Assembly (NCBI RefSeq): GCF_019578655.1
Contig: NC_063258.1
Location: forward strand, 17,736,802 to 17,800,801
Length of the DNA: 64,000 nucleotides
Direction of reading: 5' to 3'
From: Ricinus communis
Taxonomy: Eukaryota; Streptophyta; Magnoliopsida; Malpighiales; Euphorbiaceae
Position 1 is the stretch's first letter; every line of letters starts with the position of its first letter. The notes beneath the pieces are model-generated. The model was given only the letters and a program-made list of their open reading frames with translations. It was not told the DNA's origin and ran no database searches. Both the position numbers and the translations under genes were made by a program. Shown here in pieces: positions 26,401-37,905 of this stretch.

Positions 26401-27880
26401 AGTAGAAGGGCTAAATTTTTTTATATGAGAAAACAACCCAGTAATACGGGGATATTAATCAATCAAAGAAAATAACCGAGTAATTTTGGTATATTTGTGA
26501 GTATGAGAAAACAACCCCTTAAATGGGTTAATTCTATAATATGAGAAAACAACTTCGTAAAAGGGGTATATTTGTCGATATAAGAAAATAACCCCGTAAA
26601 ACGTGTATATTTATGAATTTAAGAAAATAATCCCATAATACTGCTAATAATTTAATATGAGAAAACAGCCCCGTAGAAGTGGTATATTTATCAATATAAG
26701 AAAATAATTTCGTAAAACGTGTATGTTTAAGAATATAAGAAAATAACCACGTAAAAGTAGTATAATTGCAAGTTTGAGAAAACAGCGTTGTAGAAGGGGT
26801 AAATTTTTAATATGTGAAAACAACCCCGTAATACAGGGATGTTTATGAGTCTGAAGAAATAACCCCGTAATTGAGGTATATTTGTGAGTATGAGGAAACA
26901 AACCCTTAAATGGGTAAATTTTATAATATGAGAAAATAACCCCGCAAAAAGAGTATATTTGTCGATATAAGATAATAACCCCGTAAAACGTGTATATTTA
27001 TGAATATAAGAAAACAACCCCGTGAAAGTAATGTAATTGCGAGTCTAAGAAAACAGCCTCGTAGAAGGGGTGAATTTCTTAATATGAGAAAATAACCCCA
27101 TAATACGGAGATATTTATCAATGTGAAAAAATAACCCCGTATTTTGTTAGATTTGAGTCTGAGAAAACAACCCCTTAAAGGGTTTATTTTATAATATGAG
27201 AAAACAACCCCGTAAAAGGGGTATATTTGTCCATATAAGAGAATAACCCCGTAAAACGTGTATATTTATAGATTTGAAAAAACAATCCCAGAATACTACC
27301 AATAATTTTATATGAGAAAATGACATCGTAAAAGTAGTATATTTCTCAATATAAGAAAATAACCCTGTAAAATATGTATTTTAATGAATATGAGAAAACA
27401 ACCTAGTAAAAGTAGTGTAATTTCAAGTTTGAGAAAACAGCCTCGTAGTAGGGGTAAATTTTTTAATATGAGAAAATAACCCCGTAATACGGGAATATTT
27501 ATCAATATCGAGAAAATAACCCGTAATTTTGGTATATTTGTGTGTTTGAGAAAAAAAACCTCTTAAATGGTTTAATTTTATAATATGTGAAAACAACCAC
27601 GAAAAATGGCTATATTTGTCAATATCAGAAAATAAACCCGTAAAAGTGACATATTTATAAATATAAGAAAATAATCTCATAAAACGTGTATGTTTATGAA
27701 TATGAGAAAACAATCCCATAGAAGTAGTGTAATTGCGAGTCTGAGAAAATAGCATCGCAGAATGGATAAATTTCTTAATACGAGAAAATAGCCTCGTAGT
27801 AGAAAGGTAAACTTTAATAAGAGAAAAAACTTCTATAATACGGACATTTATCAATACGAGAAAACAATATTTATAAATAG
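17479..27880. repeat. 39-bp higher-order satellite, block 3
   Basis: Same array and orientation. The clearest ten-monomer HOR is 21077-21463 (387 bp): u1 21077, u2 21115, u3 21154, u4 21193, u5 21231, u6 21270, u7 21309, u8 21348, u9 21387, u10 21426. The block contains multi-kilobase internal duplications (see findings). No gene is seen. It decays into unrelated sequence about 25 bases before the assembly gap. Confidence 0.95.
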
Positions 27881-27903
27881 CACATGCACTGGAACAGCAC
27901 TGA

Positions 27904-28403
27904 NNNNNNNNNNNNNNNNNNNNNNNNNNNNNNNNNNNNNNNNNNNNNNNNNNNNNNNNNNNNNNNNNNNNNNNNNNNNNNNNNNNNNNNNNNNNNNNNN
28001 NNNNNNNNNNNNNNNNNNNNNNNNNNNNNNNNNNNNNNNNNNNNNNNNNNNNNNNNNNNNNNNNNNNNNNNNNNNNNNNNNNNNNNNNNNNNNNNNNNNN
28101 NNNNNNNNNNNNNNNNNNNNNNNNNNNNNNNNNNNNNNNNNNNNNNNNNNNNNNNNNNNNNNNNNNNNNNNNNNNNNNNNNNNNNNNNNNNNNNNNNNNN
28201 NNNNNNNNNNNNNNNNNNNNNNNNNNNNNNNNNNNNNNNNNNNNNNNNNNNNNNNNNNNNNNNNNNNNNNNNNNNNNNNNNNNNNNNNNNNNNNNNNNNN
28301 NNNNNNNNNNNNNNNNNNNNNNNNNNNNNNNNNNNNNNNNNNNNNNNNNNNNNNNNNNNNNNNNNNNNNNNNNNNNNNNNNNNNNNNNNNNNNNNNNNNN
28401 NNN
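27904..28403. other. Assembly gap (500 N)
   Basis: Exactly 500 N, so probably a nominal gap length. The bases before it (about 27881-27903) and the first bases after it (28404-28480, with a short AAAT repeat) are neither satellite nor clear LTR. Open frames running through the N are artefacts. Confidence 0.98.
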
Positions 28404-30570
28404 ATACAAATCACATTATAATCAAATACTATAATAAATAAATAAATAAAAATATATATTTACTTTTATTTAGACGCAGGGCTCTAGAGAACCCTAAACC
28501 CCAAATTCTAGTAGCCTTTCGGCTCTTAATCCAACAGTTCGGCCAGAGCAAGCTCGACCGTGGTCCTTACCTCCACCCTAAACACTGAATTCCAGCCAAG
28601 CTGCCTAGAGCAAGCCCGATCGTGACCTTAACCCCAATCAATCGAACTCCCAGAGAGCAATGCTCGATCGGGGCAAACAAATCCATAATAACCTTATATC
28701 CAGGATCATTACCGGCGGCAAGACGCTATCTCGATAACTCCATCAAAGCGGCATGTTCTACAAGCCACATTTCCCAAATCGCAATCACCGTGATTTAATA
28801 AATATCATTGTCTAATGAAATCATTCAACACATATCACAATAAAGATTCAAAATTTAGGATAAGGCAACGTGCAATTGTGGTTTACAGAATAATAATATA
28901 TGTATTATTATAACGTTACTAATAATAATATTTATATTATTTTCAATAATTAATAGTCCAGTTGAAATCATTTACGCTATGATACTAATAGCCATATTAT
29001 GCATAAACTTTCAAAATAGCATATTAAATCGGACTTAGCAATAGTGCAATGATTAAATGACTTTAACTCACTGTGATTGGCGACCTCCTAGCTCCAAGGC
29101 CTCAGAGGAAAGGAAATGAATGCATGCATCATCTAATCACGGAAAACAATTTATCAAAACGATGAAACAATCGATCATTAATCCTAGTCTAGACTCCTAG
29201 ATCGACCGCCTAAGAATCTCGACTGAATTCAAAATCAACCTCCCCTACAACACGAACATTACCCCCCGTAAAACTAGTCCAGACCCTAAAAACACCCAAA
29301 TATCCAACAAAAACAACGGAGTCGAGTCCCCAAACTTTATTATTTCCGACTCCACCACACAAGACAAAATAACGACTATGGGTACAATCCTACGTACAAA
29401 TATTTATGACTCACAAATATCATCAACACTCAATATAATCCAAGAATTTAAAATTAAAGATATCACGACGCTGGCCGACCGGCCCAACCGCCGAGTCCGA
29501 TCGACGATCCGAACACACCATCGGACCACAACGCACGCTGGCCGATGACCATCCTCGCCGATTTTCCGATTCGACACCCGATCATCCGAGAGATTTCATA
29601 ATCCATCACGCCGATTCGCGAACGGCCGATCGCCACGAAATGTTATCACGAGCCGAGAGAGCTGGATATGTCCTCCGACTCCATCTCCGCCGGATTCGCC
29701 GAAACCTAAAACCGGCCGCCACTTATTTTCCACCGATTGCTTTCCGCCACCATCAAGCAGCCGCTGGCCGCCAAAGAAGTCCTTGCCGAGGAGCCGATCG
29801 CACTGACCTACCATCAAAACCACGAACGGGCCCCAAGCCGCCCACGCTACGCCGCCAGACGCTGCTCACGCCGCGCCTTCGCCGCCAATCAAGCCCGACG
29901 GCCAAACAATCTGAGACCACCACCACCAACGACGCCTTTCTTCTTCTCCATCGCTTTCTCTCTCATCGACCTCCTCTCGATTTCTTTCCTCTCTTTCATT
30001 ATTCGACATTTGACCCCCGAACTTTTCCTTATTACAATTTGGTCCCTCAACTTTCTTAATTACTTACAATTTCATCCCATGAATTCCAATTTGACCCCCA
30101 AACTTCTTTTTAGCCTTTCAATTAAGCCCTTAACTATTTAATTTGGGCCAAACCGAATTCATCGAAAATACACAATTACAAAATACCCACGAATGTATAT
30201 ATTTATTTACGAAAAATACCAAACTCACAAATTTCCATTAAAACCCCATAAAAATAACATTATACTTTCAATCCTTATTCCAAAATAAATTTCCAATTTA
30301 GTCCTAACACACAATTAAAGTAAATAATCAATTTCCAACTTAAAATTTAATACTACTAATCAATTATAATACCAATTTTCTCAAAATTCTTTTATAAAAA
30401 CATCCTTTATAATTTCTTCCAAAATTTTGCAATATATAATTTTACTTATATAAATATGCATTTGGGAAAATTTGAATAACCAAAATATAATCATTTCTCA
30501 AATAGTTTACTTGAATAAAAATAAAAGCTAAATTAACTAAATAAAAACTCACTTTAATATATAAAAATTC
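28404..30570 (-). mobile_element. Truncated LTR of the element-B family (C)
   Basis: Partial, diverged copy of the B-family LTR in the same orientation. Diagnostic pieces are AATGCTCGATCGGGG and CTAGTAGCC from a reduced minisatellite (28500-28670), TCACGGAAAACAATTTATC (29137), GAACATTACCCCCCGTAAA (29255), a decayed GC-rich block (29460-29950) and the AT-rich end (30000-30570), which is nearly colinear with 11830-12505. The far end lies in or beyond the gap. At the right it stops at AAAAATTC, about 10 bp short of the expected GGGTGTTACA, so no TSD can be tested. Confidence 0.82.
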
Positions 30571-30587
30571 CAAAAGAAGCACTCTCA
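30571..30587. other. Filler between truncated LTR C and satellite
   Basis: About 17 bp (CAAAAGAAGCACTCTC and neighbours) match neither the LTR terminus nor the satellite. This fits end-joining after deletion of the LTR terminus. Confidence 0.5.
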
Positions 30588-33500
30588 GTATGAAAACAAC
30601 CCCTTAAATGGGTTAATTCTATAATATGAGAAAACAACCCTGTAAAAGGAGTATATTTGTCGATATAAGAAAATAATCCAGTAAAACGTGTATATTTATG
30701 AATTTGAGAAAACAACCTCCTAATAGTACTAAAAATTTAATATGAGAAAACGACTCCATAAAATTGGTATATTTATCAATATAAGAAAATAACCCCGTAA
30801 AATGTGTACATTTATGAATATGAGAAAATAACTGCCTAAAAGGAGTGTAATTATGAGTATCAGAAAACAGCCTCGTAGAAGGGGTAAATTCTTTAATATG
30901 AGAAAACAACCCCTTAATACGGGGATATTTATCAATCGAAAAAAATAACCCGTAATTTTAGCATATTTGTGATTATGAGAGAGCAACCCCTTAAATGGGT
31001 ATTTTATAATATGAGAAAACAACCTCGTAAAAGAGGTATATTTATCGATATAAGAAAATAACCCTGTAAAACCTGTATATTTATGAATTTGAGGAAACAG
31101 CCCTCTAATAGTGCTAATAATTTAATATGAGAAAACGACTCCGCAAAAGTGGTATAGTTATCAATATAAGAAAATAACCCCTTAAAATGTGTATATTTAT
31201 GAATATGAGAAAATAACTGCGTAAAAGTAGTGCAATAGCGAGTCTGAAAAAACAGCCTCGTAGAAGGGGTAAATTTTTTAATATGAGAAAACAAGCCCGT
31301 AATACGGGGATATTTATCAATCGGAGAAAATAACCACGTAATTTTAGTATATTTATGAATGTGATAAAACAATACCATAATAGTGCTAATAATTTAATAT
31401 AGAAAATGATCCCGTAGAAGTGATATATTTATCAATATAAGAAAATAACCCAGTAAAACATGTATATTTATGAATCTGAGAAAACAACCCCGTAAAAGTA
31501 GTGTAATTGCAAGTCTCAAAAACAGCTTCGTAGAACGGGTAAATTCTTTAAAATGAGAAAACAGCTTCGTAGAAAGGGTAAAATTTTTAATATGTGAAAA
31601 CAATCCCGCAATACGGGGATACTAATCAATCGGAGAAAATAATGCCGTAATTTTGGTATATTTGTGAGTATGAGAAAACAACCCCTTAAATGGGTTAATT
31701 TTATAATATGAGAAAACAATCCATTAAAAGGGGTATATTTGTCGATATAAGAAAATAACCCCGTAAAACGTATATATTTATGAATTTGAGAAAATAACCC
31801 TATAGTATTGCTAATAATTTAAAATAAAAAAATGACTCTGTAAATATAAGAAAATAATCTCGTAAAATGTGTGTATTTATGAATTTGAGAAAACAATCCC
31901 ATAATAATGCTAATAATTTAATATGAGAAAATGATCCCGTAATAACCTCGTAATACGAGGATATTTATGAATCTGAGAAAATAATTCCGTAAAGGGAGTA
32001 TATTTGTCGATATAAGAAAATAACCCCATAAAACGTGTATATATATGAATTTGAGAAATAATCCCATAATAATGCTAATAATTTAATATGAGAAAATGAT
32101 CTCGTAAAAGTGGAATATTTATCAATATAAGAAAATAACCCGGTAAAACGTGTATATTTATGAATATAAAAAAATAACCCCATAAAAGTAGTATAATTAC
32201 AAGTATGAAAAAACAGCCTCGTAGAAAGGGTAAATTATTTAATATGAAAAAACAACCCCGTAATACAGGAATATTTAACAATCGGAGAAAATAACACCGT
32301 CATTTTGGTATACTTGTTAGTATAAAAAAATAACCCGTTAAATTGGTTAATTTTGTAACATGAGAAAACAACCCCGTGAAAGGTTTTATATTTGTTAATA
32401 TAAGAAAATAACTCCGTAAAATGTGTATATTTTATGAATCTAAGAAAACAACCCCGTAAAAGTAGTGTAATTTCCAGACTGAAAAAACAGCCTCGCAGAA
32501 GGAGTAAATTTTTTAATATGAGAAAACAACCTTATAATACAGGGATATTTATCAATCGGAAACCCTATAATTTTGGTATATTTATGAGTATGAGAAAATA
32601 ACCCCTTAAATGGATTAATTTTATAATATGAGAAAACAACCTCGTAAAAGGGGTATATTTGTCGATATAGAAAAATAATCCCGTAAAACGTGTATATTTA
32701 TGGATTTAACAAAACAACACTAGAATAGTGGTAATAATTTAACATGAGAAAATGACCTCGTAAAAGTAGTATATTTCTCAATATAAGAAAATAACATCGT
32801 AAAACACGTATATTTATGAATTTGAGAAAATAACACCATAATAGTGGTAATAATTTAGTATGAGAAGAGGACCCATAAAAGTGATTTGTTTATCAATATA
32901 AGAAAATAACCCCGTAACACGTGTATATTTATGAATCTTAAAAAACAATCCCGTAAAAGTAGTGTAATTGCAAGTCTCAGAAAACAACCTTGTAGAATGG
33001 GTAAATTTCTTTTAATATGATAAAACAACCTCGTAATATAGGAATATTTATTAATCGGAGAAAATAACCCCATAATTTTGGTATATTTGTGAGTATGAGA
33101 AAACAACCCCTTAAATGAGTTAATTTTATAATATAAGAAAACAACCCTAAAAAAGGGGTATATTTGTCCGTATAAAAAAATAATTCCGTAAAACGTGTAT
33201 ATTTATAAATTTAAAAAAAAACTCCAGAAAAGTGCTAATAATTTAATATGAGAAAACGTCCCGGTAAAAAAGATATATTTATTAATAGAAGAAAATAACC
33301 CTGTAAAAGACGTATATATTAATGAATTTGAGAAAATAAAAACCATAATAGTGCTAATAATTTAGTATGAGAAGAAGACCCCGTAAAAGTGGTTTATTTA
33401 TCGATATAAGAAAATAATCTCGTAAAACGTGTATATTTATGAATTTGATAAAACAACCCAATAATAGTGCTAATAATTTAATATAAGAAAATGAGCCGGT

Positions 33501-36500
33501 AAAAGGGGTATATTTGTCAATATAAGAAAATAGCCTAGTAAAACGTGTATATTTATGAATTTGAGAAAACAACAATTCGTTGCTGAAGGGTTAATAATTA
33601 TTGCTATGAGAATAGACTTTGAAAAGTGGTTTATTTATCAATACAACAAAACAACCCCATAGAAGTAGTGTAATTGCAAGTCTTAGAAAACAGCCTCGTA
33701 GAATGGGTAGATTTTTTAATATGATAAAACAACCCCTAATATGGAGATTTTTATCAATCAGAAAAAATAACCCTGTAATTTTGGTATATTTGTGAGTATG
33801 AGAAAAAAACTCCTTAAATGGATTAATTTTATAATATGAGAAAACAACCCCATAAAAGGGGTATATTTGTCCATATAAGAAAATAATCATGTAAAACGTG
33901 TATATTTATAGATTTGAAAAAATAACATCAAAAAAGTGCTAATAATTTAATATGAGAAAATAACCCAGTAAAAGGGGTATATTTGTCAATATAAGAAAAT
34001 AACCCCGTAAACGTGTATGTTAATAAATTTAGAAAAACAACACCACAATAGTGCTAATAATTTAGTATGAGAAGAGGATCCCATAAAAGTAGTTTATTTA
34101 TCAATATAAAAAAATAACCCCGTAAAACATGTATATTTATGAATGTGAGGAAACAATCCCGTAAAAGTAGTGTAATTGCAAGTCTAAGAAAACAGCCTCG
34201 TTGAACGAGTAAATTCTATAATATGTGAAAACAACCCCGTAATACTGGAATATTTATGAATCTAAGGAAATAACTCCGTAATCGCGGTATATTTGTGAGT
34301 ATAAGAAAATAACCCCATAAATGGGTGACTTTTATAATATTAGAAAATAATCTCGTAAAAGGAGTAGATTTTTTCGATATAAGAAAATAACCTCATGAAA
34401 TGTGTATATTTATGAATATGAGAAAACAACTCTATAAAAGTAGTGTAATTGCGAGTCGGAGAAAAAAGCTTTGTAAAAGGGGTAAATTTTTTAATACAAG
34501 AAAACAACCCCGTAAGAGGGGTATATTTATAAATATTAGAAAACAACCCCGTAATACGGGGATATTTATCAATCGGAGAAAATAACTCTATAATTTTGGT
34601 ATATTTGTGAGTATGAGAAAACAACCCCTTAAATGTGCTAATTTTATAATATGAGAAAATAACCCGTAAAAGGGGTAGATTTTTCAATATAAGAAAATAA
34701 TCCCGTAAAAATGTGTATATTTATGAATTTGAGAAAATAACCCCAAAATAATGCTAACAATTTAATAAGAGAAAATGACACCGTGAAAGTGGTATATTTC
34801 TTTATATAAGAAAATAACCCCATAAAACGTATATATTTTTTAATATGAGAAAACAACCCCATAAAAGTAGTGTAATTGCGAGTCTAAGAAAACAGCCTTG
34901 TAGAAGAGATAGATTTTTTAATATGAGAAAACAACCCCGTAAGAGGAGTATATTTATAAGTATTAGAAAAGAATCCCGTAATACGGGAATATTTATGAAT
35001 CTGACAAAATAACTCCATAATTTTGGTATATTTGTGAGTATGAGAAAACAACCCCTTAAATGGGTTAATTTTATAACATGAGAAAACAACCCCGTAAAAC
35101 AGGTATATTTGTTGATATAAGAAAATAACCCCGTAAAACGTGTATATTTATAAATTTGAGAAAATAACCACTAAAAGTAGTGTAATTATGAGTCTGAGAA
35201 AACAACCACATAGAAGGGCTAAATTTTTTGATATGATAAAATAACCTCGTTATACGGGAATATATTAATCAATCGGAACAATAACCCAGTAATTTTGGTA
35301 AATTAGTGTGTATGAGAAAACAACCCCTTAAATGGGTTAATTTTATAATATGAGAAAACAACCCCGTAAAAGGGGTATATTTGTCGATATAAGAACATAA
35401 TCTTGTAAAATGTGTATATTTATGAATTTAAGTAGACAACCCCATAATAGTGCTAATAATTTAATATGATAAAACGATCCCGTTATAGTGGTATATTTAT
35501 CAATATAAAAAAATAACCCTGTAAAACTTGTATATTTATGAATCTGAAAAAATAACCTCGTAAAAGTAGTATAATTGAGAGAGTCTGACAATATAGCCTC
35601 GTAGAAGGGATAAATTTTTTAATATGAGAAAACAACACCGTAATACGGGAATATTTATCAAACGGAGAAAATAACACCGTAATATTTGTATTTTTGTGAG
35701 TGTGAGAAAACAACCTCTTGAATGGTTGAATTTTATAATATGAGAAAACAACCTCGTAAAAGGGGTATATTTATCCATATAAGAAAATAATCCATAAAAT
35801 GTATATATTTTTAAATTTGACAAAATAATCCCATAATAGTGCTAATAATTTAATATGAGAAAACAACCCCGTAAAAGTGGTATTTTTATCAATGTAAGAA
35901 ATAGTTCAGAAACGTATATCCGAGAAAACAATCCCAGAAAAGTAGCGAATTATGAACCGAGAAAAACATTCAGAATGGGAAAATTTCTTATTATGAGAAA
36001 ACAACCTCGTATAAAGGGTAAATTTTTTAATATGAGAAAACAACCCCGTAATACGCGGATATTTATCAATCAAAAATATACTTAATTGCGGTATTTTTGT
36101 GAAATATGAGAAAACAACTCTTTAAATTGTTAATTTTATAATATGATAAAACTACCAAGGTAAAAGGGTATATTTGTTGATATAAGAAAATAACCTCGTA
36201 AAACGTGTAAACCTATGAATTTGAGAAAACAACCCCATAATAGTGCTAATAATTTAATATTAGAAAATGACTCGTAAAAGTGGTATTTTTATCAATATAA
36301 GAAAATAACTACGTAAAACATGTATATTTATGAATTTGAGAAAACAATCCCGTAGTAGTGTAACTGAGTCTAAGAAAACAAATTTTAGAATGGGTAAATT
36401 TTTTAATATGATAAAACAAATGTAGAAGGGATAAATTTTTAATATGTGAAAACAACTCAATACGGGATATTTATTAATCTAAGGAAATAACCCCGTAATT

Positions 36501-37780
36501 GTGGTATATTTGTGAGTATGGAAAAACAACCCCTAAAATGGGTATATATTATAATATGAGAAAACAACCCAGTAGAAGTGGTATATTTTTCCATATAAGA
36601 AAATAACCCCATAAAACGTGTATATTTATGAATCTGAAACAACCTCGTACAAGTTTTATAATTGCGAGTCTAAGAAGACAACCTCGTAGAGGGGTATATG
36701 TATAAATATTAAAAAATAACCCCGTAATACGGGGATATTTATCAATCAGAGAAAATAACCCTCTAATCTTGGTATATTTGTGAGTATGAGAAAACAACCC
36801 CTTAAATGGGTTAATTTTATAATATGAAAAACCAATTCCATATACAAGAAAATAATCTCGTAAAGCGTGTTTATTTATGAATCTGAGAAAACAACCCCGT
36901 AAAAGTAGTGTAATTGCGAGTCTAAGAGAACAACCTCGTAGTAGGGGTAAATTTATTAATATGAGAAAACAACCCCGTAAGAGGGGTATATTTATAAATA
37001 TTAGAAAACAACCCCGTAACATGGGGATATTTATCAATCGAAGAAAATAACCCCGTAATCTTGGTATATTTTTGAGTATGAGAAAAAAACCCCTCAAAAG
37101 AGTTAATTTTATAATATGAGAAAACAACCCCATAAAAAGGGTATATTTGTCAATATGAGAAAATAATCCCGTAAAACGTGTGTATTTATAAATTTGAGAA
37201 AACAATCCTATAATATTGCTAATAATTTAATATGAGAAAACGACCCCATAAAAGTGCTATATTTATCAATATAAGAAAATAATCCCGTAAAACATGTACA
37301 TTTATAAATCAGAGAAAATAACCCCGTAAAAGTAATGTAATTGCGAGTCTAAGAAAATAGCGTCGTAGAAAGGGTAAATTGTTTAATATGAGAAAACAAG
37401 CCCGTAAGAGGGGTATATTTTTAAATATTAGAAATCAACCTCGTAACATGGAGATATTTATCAATCGAAGAAAGTAACTCTGTAATTATGGTATATTTGT
37501 GAGTATAAGAGAACAACCCCTTAAATGAGATAATTTTATAATATGAGAAAACAACTCCGTAAAAGGGGTATATTTGTTAATATAAGAAAATAACCCCGTA
37601 AAACATATATATTTATGAATCTAAGAAAATAACACCATAAAAGTTGTATAACTGCAAGTCGAAGAAAACAGCACCATAGAAGGGGTAAATTTTTTAATAT
37701 AAGAAAACAACCCGTAATAGGAGTATATTTATAAATATTAGAAAATAATCCCGTAACATGGAGATATTTATCAATTGGAA

Positions 37781-37905
37781 AAAATAACCCCGTAAAATAT
37801 GTATATTTATGAATCTAAAAAAACAGCCCCGTAAAACATGTATATTTATGAATTTAAAAACACAGCCCCATAAAACATGTATATTTATGAATCTAAGAAA
37901 ACAAC
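37781..37905. repeat. Local triplication of a u6-like monomer
   Basis: Three successive 39-bp monomers with AAAACATGTATATTTATGAA (first copy AAAATATG) where normally one is found. Confidence 0.8.

Noticed and set aside
27423..28441. Open frames of 185-328 codons over the gap
   Set aside because: They are almost entirely unknown residues from the run of N.
28486..28502. Interstitial telomere repeat (AACCCTAAACCCC)
   Set aside because: A single imperfect unit inside LTR sequence; no tandem TTTAGGG array anywhere in the window.
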